Assembly (NCBI RefSeq): GCF_024586455.1
Contig: NC_065922.1
Span: 29,012,089 to 29,076,088 of the forward strand
Length of the DNA: 64,000 nucleotides
Reading direction: 5' to 3'
DNA from: Bactrocera neohumeralis
Taxonomy: Eukaryota; Arthropoda; Insecta; Diptera; Tephritidae
Shown here: positions 11,963 through 23,949 of the stretch, piece after piece
Layout: every line of letters begins with the position of its first letter
Position numbering within the stretch: the first letter of the stretch is position 1
Notes under the pieces: generated by a model
What the model saw: only the letters and a program-made list of their open reading frames with translations
Database searches by the model: none
What the model was told of the DNA's origin: nothing
Translations under genes and position numbers: made by a program

Positions 11963-12470
11963 AAATTCCAAAGTAAACAGGACTTAAAGAAACAGAAAAA
12001 TGTTTTTTTCGGCAAAATCAATTTATTGTATTCAAAATAGTCTCCTTCTGCTTCAATACAGCTGTTTGCATGGTCCAAAAGCATGTCGAACGAGTGTTTT
12101 AGCTCGTTGACCGCCAGTATGTCGATGCAAGCCTTTTGATGGCCTCTACGTCTGCATAATGCTTTCCTTTCATGGGCAAATGCATTTTTCCGAAAAGGAA
12201 GAAGTCGCACGGTGCCATATCAGATGAATACGGGGAGTGGTTAATGGTTAAAATGTGATTTTTGGTCAAATAATCGTCCTTCGAATGTTGGATTCTGAGC
12301 AATTTTTGGTCGTCAGTCAATTTGTACGGAACGAACCGGAGACACACCTTTCGTAAGCCCAAATGTTCAGTCAAAATGCGATAAATCGATGTTCTGGGGA
12401 TGTTCAATTCCATTTCCATGAATTTGCATTATGATTGATGAATTCACTCAAATGTTAATGAAATTTCCGG
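11963..12470 (-). mobile_element. Mariner M3 element, internally deleted
   Basis: The left end holds the M3 terminal sequence CCAAAGTAAACAGGACTTAA (about 11972-11991). On the minus strand the frame reads MEMELNIPRTSIYRILTEHL, LGLRKVCLRFVP and DDQKLLRIQHSKD (helix-turn-helix and linker). It then jumps to YLTKNHILTINHSPYSSDM and APCDFFLFGKMHLPMKGKHY (third catalytic Asp region), ending near NELKHSFDMLLDHANSCIEA. The missing piece, which carries the first two catalytic Asp, is present in the copy at 48026-48942, so this copy has an internal deletion at about 12270. It cannot encode an active enzyme. Confidence 0.8.
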
Positions 12471-12520
12471 TGATCACGGATTTTGATTGGCCCATGTTTT
12501 TCCAAATTTGAATTATAATA

Positions 12521-13165
12521 TTAGGTTGTCAAATAACTACCCTTCCGTCTTTTTGTCTTAATTCTGGACCGAATCAACGCCTGCGTTATGCTGCTGAAAC
12601 GGAACCAACTCGACCCATTTTTGAAGCGAATGGCGACTAGCGATGAAAAATAGATCGCATACGACAATATCAAGCGAAAACGGTCGTGGTCGAAGGCCGG
12701 TGAAACGTCCCAAACAGTGGCCAAGCCGGGATTGACGACCAAGAAGGTTTTGCTGTGTGTTTGGTGTGATTGGAAGGGAATCATCCACTATGAGCTGCTC
12801 CCATTTGGCCAGACGCTTAATTCTACCATCTAATGCGAACAACTGCACCGCATGAAGCAGGCGATCGACCATAAGCGTCCAGAATTGGCCAACAGGAAGA
12901 GTGTAGTGTTCCACCAGGTCAACGCCAGACCACACACGTCGTTGATGACTCGTCAAAAGCTACGGGTGCTCGTATAGGAGGTTTTATCGCATCCACCACA
13001 TAGCCCGGACATAGCGCCAAGTGATTACCACCTGTTCCTGTTCATCGCGAACGCTCTTGTTGGTGTAAAGTTGCACTCAAAAGAAGCTTGTGAAAAGTGG
13101 CTGTCCCAGTTCTTCGCATATAAGGCGTGGGGTTTCTACGAAGGGAGTATTATGAAGGTGCCCAG
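12521..13165 (+). mobile_element. Mariner M2 (cecropia-like) element, 3' part plus left end
   Basis: Begins TA|TTAGGTTGTCAAA, a typical mariner left end. The frames then read MATSDEK*IAYDN (first catalytic Asp block, with a stop), KRSWSKAGE, VAKPGLTTKKVLLCVWCDWK, IIHYELLPFGQTLNST, VNARPHTSLMTRQKLRVLV and SHPPHSPDIAPSDYHLF, then GVKLHSKEACEKWLSQFFAY. The second catalytic site (normally QDNARPH) reads QVNARPH, so the Asp is lost. The N-terminal half is deleted. It lies head to head with the M3 element to the left, separated by about 50 bp. Confidence 0.8.
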
Positions 13166-14425
13166 AAAATATATTTTGATATGTACTTCATTGGAAGAGA
13201 CGGTGCTTGACGAAGGACTGATTTTCTTGAATGCCTCAATTCTATTCACAAAGCTTGTCACTTGCTACAAAGATATTCGAAAAACTGTATAGAATATTCC
13301 AAAGTTTATTTTACTAGAATTGCTACATTTAAAATTACATTTACAACTGCAATATAATATACATATATATTATATAATAATTTCCTCGACACTCTCAACA
13401 CTCTTTCTCTCACACCAGTTCCCTTGCATAGTTCAAAGCTACTAACTTAGTTCCAAGTACCGAAATAATTCCTTTTCGCTTTCACTACTTTCCCTTCTAA
13501 AAATATGCAGCAATCTTATTAACACAATTCACCTCTTGATGCCTTTGCTGCACTTTCCCAATGGTGTTGCTTTTGGTGTTAAGTGTTTGTGGTCATTGCC
13601 CAACACTCCGTGAACTTTATAAAGTAGCAAGTGAATTGCAGTTTCTTTAAGTAGCACGACTTTCAACAAAGAATTTCTTGTTTAATAAGAAATTTTCTCA
13701 AGCTTAACTTTAGCAGCTTTCGAGAAGTTGCTGCGCGTGTTCAAGCTTTGTGGAGTTCGTAGAGGAAAATACAAATAAAAGCTAGAAGAAGAAAGGCGTT
13801 GAAGTGCCAATTCTAAAAATTAATGCATAAATTGTGGTTAAGAAAATTTTGTTTGCTGGAATTAACATTATGAAGCATAATTGTAGTGAGATGAAAACAT
13901 TTTCGACTGGAAGAAGATAAGCCAAGACCATTAATGCCACAGGAAAATAAGATAGTAATAAAAACCATGCAAGCGCACTAATTACGCCATTTATTTTTCT
14001 AAACTTTCTAGAACATGTCTTATATTATGTTCCAGTCAAAATAGTACGAGAACTGTCGGAGGAATAACATGAAGTATGCTGCTTCGAAGAGTGAGATTAT
14101 GGCGCGTATAAGGAGGATAGACGATCTTCATATCCAAGCGAAACTGGATCTGATTTAACCAGCCCTCGTAATTTCATCATTTTTATATGTCTTTTTTGCT
14201 AGAGCTTTGGACTCTTATCAAGTTTTGCTGTTTTTGGGATACATAATAGCGGTTACTTCTCAGTATCAGCTAGAATATAATAATATGACGAATTTGGAAT
14301 GACAAGTTTCATAAAATTTTACACCCAGATACTTTTCTGAAGATCTTTTCTCAATATCAATCCAGTAATAAATACGAAACATCGCTTGGCGTACTTGGAG
14401 TCAAACGACTACCCATTCTGGATAC
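13166..14425. other. No recognisable feature
   Basis: The first ~130 bases continue the open frame of the preceding mariner, but the residues no longer match the transposase family. The rest is AT-rich, with no domain, tRNA or repeat that I recognise. Confidence 0.35.
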
Positions 14426-14429
14426 TATC

Positions 14430-14545
14430 TAATATCTAATATATGTCCAGCGTGCAAGGAGTCACGTTTTTTGGGCCTATCGTTGGATCCTTACTATTTT
14501 AACGGGGATTAGGGACCCGTTATAACAACAAAAACAACGAAACGT
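14430..14545 (+). mobile_element. Jockey-type LINE, extreme 3' end
   Basis: CPACKESRFLGLSLDP is readable at about 14445-14495. It resembles the C-terminal Cys-rich segment and FLGLPLD motif of fly Jockey-type reverse transcriptases, with the HDTNHLF part deleted. A short leader with GGGGATTAGGGACCCG follows, then a terminal (ACAACA)-type tail. Only about 115 bp remain. Confidence 0.55.
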
Positions 14546-15094
14546 CGCTTATTCATGCTTTAAGTTCTCAATTCCATAAATAGCACGAGCTGAGACTAGT
14601 TATGCATAAGATTCAGTTAAATTTCGTCCCTGAAATAGGCATCTAAGCAACATTTATGATTTTTATAAACAAGAAATTCTACCACTACAAATACATAAGT
14701 CAAATTTAAAAGATCTGCAAATGAGTTCCTTGAGCTGTAAGATTTGTTTTCTTATTTGCCGACTATATTTTGAACTTTCCCTATTTTTCGGTTTTGGCTC
14801 ACATTTGATCATCTAAGTCAAAAGTAAGGGAATGCTATCTATTAGTCCGAAAATTATAAGATATTTTGTAAGTTCCAATTTCCACCCGATACCATGGATT
14901 TTTGAAATCCTAGAATCGTCTTTTCGTCAGTGCCTTCCTAGCGGGGATCATAGCAACTAAGGGACGCCTGCTTGTTCCGACAAAGTGTGCGCTCGCAACA
15001 AGAAATATATTTATATATACATACATATAGCCGAGTGGCATTGAAATCAAAAAATTTCCTAGGGATCTCTTAAAGGATCTAAGATCCTATTTTG

Positions 15095-15655
15095 CGATAA
15101 ATCTGCAATGGGTTTCAGGACATAGTGATATTTCTGGTTACACAGTAAAGCAGATAAACTAGCTAGAGCAGGCGCCAGCCAACAAATGGACTCCTGAAAA
15201 GAGGGAATATACAAGTATATGCCTCTGGCCACTTTTGCATATTTAATCGGCAAACGTGTCATAAATAAACCTGAGTCTCGGTGATTTCGGTGTGCCAATC
15301 TTTAACTTACACAACGTGGCATAAATGGTATATGAGAATATGATATAAGAACTCTAGTAGGAGTGTTAACAGCTCAATATCTAATTGGCAGATATGTCAG
15401 AAGACTTGAAACACCATGCAACGATTACAGTAGAAGTCTTCAAGAGGTGGCAAAAGTAGAGATTGCAAACCAACTTGCATGCAAATGGAAAAAAATCGTT
15501 GATGGAGGGTTTCTTGACGGTAAACCGGCTATTGTATAGATAAAATTTTCAGTATTAATGAAAATCATCAGGAGCATATAATGTTTCAAAGAGGACAGTG
15601 GGACTCTCAAAGGCTTAGGTGTGCCATCAGACATGCACTCGACCCACCTACGTAC
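15095..15655 (+). mobile_element. LOA/R1-like LINE, RNase H and C-terminal relic
   Basis: QWVSGHSDISGY at about 15108-15145 is the C-terminal RNase H block (usually WVPGHSDIAGN), followed by a KADELAR-like stretch (VKQIN*LEQAPAN). At about 15380-15425, LIGRYVRRLETPCNDY matches the post-RNase H block HCLIGRHA-RL of the same LINE group. The region ends RPTYVPIT near 15650, like the PTYPT tail of related copies. Numerous stops. Confidence 0.65.
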
Positions 15656-17668
15656 CTATTACCTAATACTGACGCTAGGAGGCGCTGTGGCAGTTTTCGT
15701 GGATTTTATTAGGACAATACCAACCAGCATAAGAGTTGAGGAGCTGGAGGCAAGCATTTTTTCGTAAATACAAATTCAAGTTTTTCCCAAAACAAAAACT
15801 ATATTTGTTAAAAATTCGCAAAAATCACAAAAGCAAAATACTTTAAACACAAAATTCAATAAGTTATATGATTCACCTCGAACAAACATTACAAGAAATA
15901 CTTTTGTAAATGGAAATATTCGACCAGACAGTGCCCACAAACTTAATTAATGGAAAAGTCAAACACACAGGTATATAAATACATATATATATATATATAT
16001 ATATATATGTGGCTTTGCGTCTGATAATTTGATGTTGATATTTGCTCTACAAATTTATTTCGTATGAATACAAACAAGGTGTTGGATTACGACTGGCAAA
16101 GCGTACACACACACTCACACACATGCTCACTCACTGCCGCTCACGCAGTCAAGCATGCAACCAACTGTATCTTTGTTAATGCATAAACCATCCATAGTGA
16201 ATTTTTAAGCGTGCGGTTACACAAGCAATATGTGATTATATACATATGTATATGTAGGTATGCAAGTGTGTGTGTGTGCCGATGGTTGGCAACTCTGCGG
16301 CAAGCAGTGTGTTTCCGCTCGAAATTCAGTGCCATAACTTCGAGGCATTAACGCACACTCTGTCTCATTATGCGATCCATCCATACGCCACTAGCCCCCT
16401 CACTGCTGATAGAGCCCCCCTTCAGAAGCCAACTGTACTGCCATGGCATTAACGTCAACGAAAAACTGATAATTGAGTTTGTTACAAAATGAAATTTTGC
16501 GGCAACGGGTAATTCCATACAAACTAACTTTTTGGCTGTTTTTTTTAAAGATAACGGTATGTAAAATATATACAAACAATTGTAGCGTATTTGTGTGTGT
16601 GAGAGGGAGCGCTGGTGCGAATAATGTTTGGAAAAGCTGGAGTTTAATGCAGAAGCATTTTTCGTTGAAGAAGTTGTGTGCGTGCTCTGCTATGTATGTG
16701 TGTGTGTGTGTGTTGCGCACCTATGATTAACCGCATTTCCGCTCGCGGTGAGTGAAGTAAATGCGAAGCATCATCAACACTGTTGCAACCGCTGAACCAA
16801 CCACTCCGTAGTTCGTACATTTGCTGCATGCATTTATTTATTAACTCACTTACATGCCAACACGCACACACATACACACAAATATAGTATTTACCAACAA
16901 AAGTGTAAGCGTAAGGTAAGGTACGGTGGTTCAACATTTCGCTGAATAGTGATTTTAGCTTTGCTTGATTATAGTTTATGCAGCGACAAGTCATTCACCG
17001 CTAGAATGTTGCAAAGGTGTTGCATCCAGTGATGGGGAGATGTTATGAACTCGTTGTTTTTTTTTATTTTTTTTTTTAATTTGATTTGATTTTTTGATAA
17101 TAGTGGAGCAGGTAAAGTTTTTCTGATGGCTTCACTTGTTGTTTTTTTAAAATATTAACATATCTCTTCTATATACAATATATATTCACCTAAAATGCAA
17201 AATAACATAACATCACTTTTCATAAGTTTACAGGCGAAGGAAAAACGATATCATAGAAACCACTCATATCGAAACAAAAGTTGAGTTTTGGTTATCAAAT
17301 GGTTATATATAGCTTACATATTGGTTATAACTGAAAGCGGTAGCTGAAAATTTTATGTTACAAATACGTAACACGATGTAGTGAATCGTAAGCAATAAAA
17401 AACTCAATTTCGGTTTTTTGATGATACGTTGTTTTGCATTTTAGGTGAAAAAGTTAGAAATAATGCGTATGGTCAGAAAAACATTTAAGAATATGTGAGA
17501 AAATATTGTTATTACTTACATTGAACAATTTAGCACTTCATATGACCGCTGCCTGAAAAGATAATAACATTTTTTTATAAAAAATGAATTTTATAAATTA
17601 AATACAATTTTTACTCAAAACTACAGAAAAATAGTTAATAAAGACGAAGATAAATTATTCATAATTAC
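15656..17668. other. Non-repeat island with microsatellites
   Basis: Contains a (TA)n tract at about 15980-16008 and several CA/TG tracts (about 16105-16125, 16265-16280, 16695-16712, 16860-16880). The island 16080-17000 is slightly richer in GC and has overlapping open frames on both strands, none with a recognisable domain. It could be host regulatory DNA or an untranslated exon. Nothing further is supported. Confidence 0.35.
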
Positions 17669-17744
17669 AATAAAGAATACTTTCTTTATCGGCGTAGACA
17701 CCGCTTACGCGATTATAGCTACAAAATAAATAATAAAGAATACT
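17669..17744 (-). mobile_element. 50-bp LINE 3'-tail insertion with 13-bp target duplication
   Basis: AATAAAGAATACT at 17669-17681 is repeated exactly at 17732-17744. Between them sit 50 bp whose reverse complement contains TATAATCGCGTAAGCGG and GTGTCTACGCC, the conserved 3' tail of the RTE-like LINE in this window. This is a very short, antisense, 5'-truncated LINE insertion. It lies directly against the left end of the mariner M1 element. Confidence 0.85.
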
Positions 17745-17745
17745 A

Positions 17746-18673
17746 CTGTGAGCAAAAATGGTAAGACTTTTTATTATAAATTATGCGCGAAATCCCACTC
17801 ATCGATTTTTTTTTTCTAGGTTTGTATCTGAGCCAAATGTCACATCAAAATAATTATTAATGTTTAGTGTACGCTTATCTTTCTGAAGTACATGAAGTGT
17901 ATTCGACGATTTTTACGATGAGTGAAGTTATTAAACAAAGAAATCTATGAAATTTTTTGTGGAGAATCAAATTTCTCGTGCTAGACGAACCACGTGCAGG
18001 ACAGCCATAAACATTAAGTAAGGATCAACACATCAGTAGAATAAAGGAATTGGTTGTTGAGAATCGACGATTAACAGTCAGAGATATTTCTGGCATCGCT
18101 GTAATATCGGATGAATCATCAAAACCATTTTAAAAGATCATTTGGGCCTAAGAAAAGTGACAACATGATTGGCTTCAGAATCACAAAATTTTTTGAAAAA
18201 CAGCGTCGCTTTAACGTCTGTGGAGCAATGTTTTCCGACTACCAGGATATCATGAAACGTATTATTACTGGCGATGAGCTTTGGATCTTTGCTTACGATC
18301 CAGAAACAGGCGTTCAATCGATCGAATTTCGAGGGAAAGGTGATCCGATGCCGAAAAACCACGTCTGAGTTGTCAAAAATCAAGGTTATCTTGACAGTTT
18401 TCTTCGATTATCGAGATGTGGTGCAGTCCGAATTCCTGTCAAGAGGAATACTACGTGAGTGTGGTGCGTTGTTTGCGCGAAGCTAAACCGGCTGGAATTA
18501 TGGGACGACAACTCTTGGGTTTTGTATCACGATAATGCACCGTACTGAATTGAACGTTATCACAAGTGCATTGTTGCTAAGGGACATTACTTTGAAGGGG
18601 GCGACCTAGATTTTGAAGAATTAATTCAGAATTTTTAAATTATAAATAAAGTCTTATCATTTTTTGCTCATAG
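17746..18673 (+). mobile_element. Mariner M1 element, internally deleted
   Basis: The left end CTGTGAGCAAAAATGGTAAG is preceded by TA. The right end (TTATCATTTTTTGCTCATAG) is its inverted match. The total is about 928 bp, against roughly 1.3 kb for an intact mariner. Frames show a helix-turn-helix region (about 17920-18110), then LKDHLGLRKV-like residues read with a frame change, ITGDELWIFAYDPET (first catalytic Asp, about 18266-18310), VKTMLTVFFDY-type residues read as VILTVFFDYRDVVQSEFL, and HDNAP-like CITIMHR before the end. The segment with the third Asp is largely deleted. Stops and frameshifts make it inactive. Confidence 0.85.
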
Positions 18674-18714
18674 CATACCTATATGTATGTATATTTCCCT
18701 AAAAGTGCGACAAT

Positions 18715-18990
18715 AAATAAATAAAAGTACGGCCCAATGACGCCGCCGGCCCATAAACTGCACCAAAACGTAATTTTTTGGAATGTAATGGTAACTCATA
18801 AAGTACGTACGAATGTACTTTGACAGAAATAAAGAATTTCATTGATATCCCAAACCGTTTTTGTTTGACGAAATGGCAAACCTTACTGAAGAGAAAAGTA
18901 AAAAGAGCGGGAAAAATATGGCGTCAATTGCTGTCCATATCGGTCTACTTTTGTAGCGTGCCGATTCAATACTATTGCCTTTCTTTCATA
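18715..18990. repeat. Mosaic of IS630-like fragments and a shared segment
   Basis: Three pieces are patched together. First, 18722-18765 is an antisense copy of the WAGG-IGPY coding block seen at 3035-3075. Second, 18825-18860 is a sense copy of the post-stop sequence of that element (GAATTTCATTGATATC). Third, 18872-18985 matches the reverse complement of 2380-2480 (AAAGAGCGGG, CTACTTTTGTA). The pieces are in an order not seen in the longer copy, so this is a rearranged remnant. Confidence 0.6.
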
Positions 18991-20430
18991 GAAATTGTCC
19001 ACAATTTTTAGGCTGCTTGGTATTCCTGTTACTCAGTTATTAACCAATAGCGATAGGCCAGATTTGGTTTTTAGTGTTTCGACCCAGTCTGTTGAAACTT
19101 TTTATATTGTAATCTGGGGCTATAAGAGAATTTCAGAGTATAGCCCCGGTAAATTACATACATTTAGTTTTAAAGACTGTATTTTTCTGTATTTTTTATC
19201 TAGAGATTAGATATTCTGCAAAAGTAGTATCCTAGATATAAGAAGACGTTCACTATTAATAAACTATCCGCATTGTTTATCAATGAGAAAATAAACATGA
19301 TCTTTAAAATCATTAAAAATGAACGCCTTCGATATAAGAGGGTTTAGTGATTCAGATCTAGAAGGGACAGCGTTCAGAGATACATATACATGTGAGATAC
19401 TGCGAACTCTAGGACCCGAGATTGTCCAATGCAAGTTCCGATGTGAGTCTTTATTATTTCCGGAACAGTGTGTCTCTCACATTAATGAATAGTTCAAGAT
19501 ATCGCCTAAAAGAAAGCAGATCAGCTTTCGTATCAATTTGAAATGGAATCAAATAGGCATTAGAGATTATGTGGCAGAATTGTACAAACGCTTGTGTACC
19601 TACAACAATTTCGTATCAAAAATGTACACTTGGAGGAATTTTATTTAATTGCGCCTCAAAATCGGCAGATAAAGATATGGCAATACACTTAACGCGGTCG
19701 CAACAAAGCGGTAATAAAGTGTGGCGTGCACAGTGCGTGCAAATTCTACGCCCACGATTCAACTTATCGTACATAAGCCTACTGTTATGTTAAGTGGGCG
19801 GACGGAAGTGATGATGAAAGTGCAGAAAAGTGCCGTTGTGCTGCGTCAATCAATTACCATGAGTCTACGCTCGCTTTGGCACGCAAGCAACGCAGCACCC
19901 GCGAGTGCTCAATAATGTACGGCGTCAGTTTGAGAACCATTTAGACAGTCAATCTCCTAATTCATTGGATTATAGCCGTCGGTTGTAGCTTAATTATGCA
20001 TTCACCGTGTGCACGTAGTTATAGCGCCCACTCGGTGACGGAAAGTTACCATTGCGCTTCACCAATGTCTAATTATCAAATATACCATAGATATCTACTC
20101 CATGCACATACATACGTGCATGCGCGTCAATGCGCTCATCTCCGTTTTAAAATCAAGCTATTGGAATGTGTCTTGAAATTAATTGAACATTGACTGTTTA
20201 ATTTTTTTCTAATAAACTTTCGACCGGTGTTGGACGACCTCGTATATATTGGCTATAGAAACAGCTTGTCGAATATGACAAAAACGAATCCGGAAATTGT
20301 AGTTACATGATATTTCAAAAAATGTATTTTTTCTAAGTTGGTAGGACTGTCCCTAATAACTACGCCAAATATGAGCGCGATCTGTTAACCAGTTTGTTTA
20401 CAGCAGCTGCGTAGGTCCGTACATCTCAGC
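18991..20430. other. No recognisable gene
   Basis: A slightly GC-richer part at about 19560-20190 has open frames but no domain I recognise, and includes a CATACATACGTGCATGCGCG stretch. No repeat family is identified. Confidence 0.3.
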
Positions 20431-20439
20431 AGTGCGTGC

Positions 20440-20600
20440 GATTTTTACAATGTATGAAAATATCGAGCAAGAAATTTGACTCAAATTTTGTATTTCTAAC
20501 TAAATTTTATTTGCGGAATCGTTGCGAGTGTTGGAAAAGGCTTATTGTGAATCAGTTTTATCAAGAACACAAACCTATGAGATCGTGAAGACACGATCCC
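20440..20600 (+). mobile_element. Mariner transposase N-terminal fragment
   Basis: ENIEQEI*LKFCISN followed by ESLRVLEKAYCESVLSRTQ is readable with one frame change. This matches the opening helix-turn-helix of M3/GVQW-type mariner transposases (compare EQRANIKFCFKLGK and VYGDQCLSRSNVHEW in the copy at 54186-55112). The rest of the element is absent and the next sequence is a LINE. Confidence 0.65.
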
Positions 20601-20694
20601 GTTCTGGATGAACTTTGACCTAACTGTTGCCTTTATGCCGCGAGGTCTGAATTTGGTATTCCCGCAAAATAATAATACGGCTGTGTAAACTGAC

Positions 20695-21955
20695 GTTGAG
20701 TAATACCAAAAGCTCCGCCAGGACCGGGAAGGACCTCTTTGAGTGGTTCGATACCAAATATGGCGATTTCCTATTGTGAGGCTTCTTCAATCTACTCCTG
20801 GAAAAATAATTCGAGCTTCAGAGCTTAATCGAGTAGGTACAATATTCTTTAAGAATGTATAGCTGTTGGCGTATACCGATGATATTGATATCATTGACCG
20901 TTAGCTCTGCTTTCTTCAGACTGGATAAGAAAGCGAAGAAAATAGGTCTGGTGGTCCACGAACGCAAGACGAAATACCTCCTGTCTTCAAACAAACAGTC
21001 GTCGCACTCGCGACTAGGCTCTTACGTCACTATTGACAGTCATAACATCGATTAAGTAAATAATTTCGTCTGTCTTAGAACCAGTATTAATAGCAACAAC
21101 AATGTCAGCCTCGAAATCTAACGCAGAATAACTCTTGCCAACAGGTGCTACTTCGGACTGAGTAGGCAATTGAAAAGTAAAGTCCTCTCTCGGCGAACAA
21201 AGATCAAACTCTATAAGCAACTCATTATTTCCGTCCTGCTATATAGTGCAGAGGCATGGATTTTTTTTTTATTACAAACATTTTTAAAACTTTAATAATG
21301 TTTGATATCACTACAACTAGTTTCAAAAACTAACGAGTAGTTTGATTTGAATAACTTAAAAACAAATTACATAGAAATTAACAGTAATATTCATACATAT
21401 GTATATGGTATATAATTAATTCCTTTATATTTTAGCTTCCAACTAAACTATGTGGTTTTTTTCGATATAATCGACTGGAGCGGCATGTGTCTAAAAGAAG
21501 ATTTCTCGCCTCCTCGTTCACGTGTGTATTCAGACTTTTGTAGTGGGCATCTGCCTGACTCCTTATTTGATGACAACATCTGATGAGTCGACGTTACGAG
21601 TTTTTGAGAGAAAGATCCTGTGGAAGATTTTGCGCATTGAGAACGGCGAGTATCACATTCGATGGAACGATGTGCTTTACGAGATATACGAGATATGCGA
21701 CGACACTGACATAGCTCAGTGAGTTAAGAAACGATGTCTAGGTCATGTCATCCGAATGGACGAAAGCACTCCGGCTCTGAAAGTATTCGAAAGAAAGACC
21801 TCCACTCCGTTGAAAAGAGTAGATGGACAAGGACCTGGCTACACTTGGATTCTCCATTTGGCGCCAAGTAGTGAAAAGGAAGAACGATTGGTGCGCTTTT
21901 GTCTACAACCGCGTAGGCGGTAGCTACGTCAAAAACGAAGAAGAATAAGTATTAG
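20695..21955 (+). mobile_element. RTE-like LINE, RT C-terminal half, split by an insertion
   Basis: Readable reverse-transcriptase pieces: AYTDDIDII at about 20870-20895 (RT motif C, normally AYADDIDII), RLDKKAKKIGLVV, TKYLLSSNKQSSHSRLGSYV, then the ANRCYFGL-RQLKSKVLSR type block (about 21140-21190). The frame is broken at 21260 by about 310 bp of unrelated sequence, then resumes with SDESTLRVFERKILWKILRI (about 21575-21640), WNDVLYEIYE, and the R-LGHVIRMDE block. It ends with the conserved LINE tail (GCGTAGGCGG, TAGCTACGTC) and GAAGAAGAATAA. Inactive. Confidence 0.8.
21262..21570 (-). mobile_element. Unidentified insertion inside the LINE
   Basis: Replaces the expected CGATGACAACATC junction of the host LINE after GAGGCATGGA, starting with a T10 run that would be a poly(A) tail on the minus strand. 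On the minus strand it holds ATGCCCACTACAAAAGTC and CACACGTGAACGAGGAGG. This looks like an antisense retroelement tail, but I cannot name the family. No clear target duplication is seen. Confidence 0.45.
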
Positions 21956-22260
21956 AGAGATGAAAAGAGAACTCGACCTCTCACGCGAGTCAATTAGAAT
22001 GAATTTTCAAAAAGAGTAGCGAAACAAATCTCTTTGGACATGCTCAAACAAGTTAACAATCGTCGGAATATAGCCTGTTTCCAGTCGATCGAAGGGATAA
22101 AACAAAATTTGCTGAAGTAGCTGAATGCCGTCGCAAAAAGTGCTCATGGAAAGTGTTTCAAGGACTGGTAAAATCTGGTTGGGATTACTTTGAAGGCGAC
22201 AAGATATATTTTGATGAATAATTAAATATTTTGCGTTACCAGTGCCAGGTACTTTTTTGT
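21956..22260 (+). mobile_element. Mariner remnant joining N and C termini
   Basis: REMKRELDLSRESIRMNFQK (about 21958-22017) resembles the transposase helix-turn-helix. It is followed within 100 bp by FQSIEGIKQNLLK*LNAVAK (about 22080-22140) and GITLKATRYILMNN-type terminal residues (normally GDYFEGDKI). The entire catalytic core is missing, so this is a large internal deletion derivative. Confidence 0.65.
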
Positions 22261-23948
22261 CACATGTAAATATTTCCCACTCTCTTCAACAATTTTTGAA
22301 GTGGTTTGTAAATTAGTTGCTACCATATCCTTTATTCCTAAATTTTGTGTCAATTTTATTGTACAATCTAGATATCAATGAGCCTTTCAGCATATTTCCG
22401 CAACTTTTATTGAATCAAAAATGCGGCAAAAATAAATTAATTTGAAAATTTACGAGCATTTTCAGCAGTGCAGTCTCCTTTATTGCCTGCGTTTGCATAT
22501 TTTTAATGAGTGTGTGCTATAATCATGAATAATTTTACGCATAAGTACCTCAATAATGCCAACGAGCAACTACCCACATATGTACATACATACACAAGCA
22601 TATGAGAAAGTCAAGTAAAGCGTGAAAATCTGCAGCAATCAGAAGCTAACAACTTTTTAAGCGTGCGTACATGTGCAACACAGACTGCCAAAAGCAAGCT
22701 AAGCGGAGGAGGGCGAAAGAAATATGGCGTAAATGAGAAGCGAAAGAAAAACTATTTAAGTAACCGCTGCGCAGAGAAGAAGCGAAGAAGCGCTGCATAC
22801 GAGTTGCTAATGGATACAGCGAATTGCAAGTGTAAAGTTTCATATGTATATTTATGTGGCAATGCAGCATGGCAACGTTGTTGTGCGTCGGTTGGCTTTG
22901 TTTACAGTTACATGTCGAGTACAAGTTTAAAACCGAAGGGAAGAGCTAAATACCTGACGTAAAAGTTAAAATATGCACACGCACACACACAAACACCCTT
23001 CCGTGAAAAGAAAGTTAAGGCGCAGTTAAGTTGTAAGCTGCATTTGTTGTTGTTATTGTTGTAATGCGAAATACTTGCGAGCGCAAGCAAGCATTGCTAA
23101 CAAATTGCTGGCAATAAAGTGTGAAGAGAAGGAGACCGCTGAGGCTGCCAACGATGACATTAACCGCTCTGCCACCACCAGCACCACCAACCTGAGTAGC
23201 AACAATATAGCAATAATATCAACCGCAAGTGCAAATGCAAGCAGCCAGGCAATCAGACAGACAGACAGTCAGACAATGGCGATGTCGTAGTTGGCATGTG
23301 AAAGCGCCTGAGGGTAAAAGCTGAGCTGCTCCGCCATCGAGCAGCAACTGTTGCATTGGCAAACGTACAAAGAAGCGTAGTCACATGACATATGCGTATG
23401 AGCGGCTACGTTCTTGTGTGTGTATGTTTGTGCGTGTGAAAAGTGTGAAGCGGAAATGCAGACGGAAGTATGAAAGTGAAGTATGCGTTTAGAACATATC
23501 TATCTATGTGTGAATATATTTACATATATAAATATAATACGAATTGTGTGTGTGTTTGAAGGCGCATTTAAGGAAGGAAACGCTGGAGTGTTTGCACTAT
23601 TAAGCTCAGCAATTAGAATTGCATGTGAAAATATTTTGTAGTGGTTTCGAATTTCTAAATTGAGTGCGCTCGTGAAGAGTTGCCACATACACTCGACTAT
23701 ATATTGGCAAGTATTTTTAATGGATGGGCAAAGTTGCATTGTTAATGAAGCGTAATTAGGCGTATAAGTGAAAAAGTTGTTAGAGCACAAATTACTCAAT
23801 GTTTGGAATTGAATTTAGAAACCAGAAATCATAATTTTTATTAATAGAAACATTTAAACAAATGGAAAACATGTCGCAAGAATATGAAATTTTCTATGAA
23901 AAGTATTGTAAAAGTAATTTAAATTAAGTATAAGAGAGAGTTTGAATT
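22261..23948. other. Non-repeat island; possible untranslated exon or enhancer
   Basis: The stretch 22640-23490 is richer in GC, with CA/TG tracts (22978-22992, 23416-23440) and a CAN-rich run around 23170-23270 (CACCACCAGCACCACC). In Drosophila-like flies such texture is common in 5' leaders. Open frames at 22663-22962 and 23075-23290 (a Ser/Ala/Thr-rich conceptual peptide) have no recognisable domain. I do not call a gene. Confidence 0.35.
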
Positions 23949-23949
23949 A

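Noticed and set aside
15976..16008. TA repeat as a promoter or origin
   Set aside because: It is a plain (TA)n microsatellite with no accompanying elements; a similar tract lies at 58915-58948.
22663..22962. 99-codon frame with Lys/Arg-rich start as a small protein
   Set aside because: No known domain, no defended start context, and the opposite strand is also open over 22646-22924.
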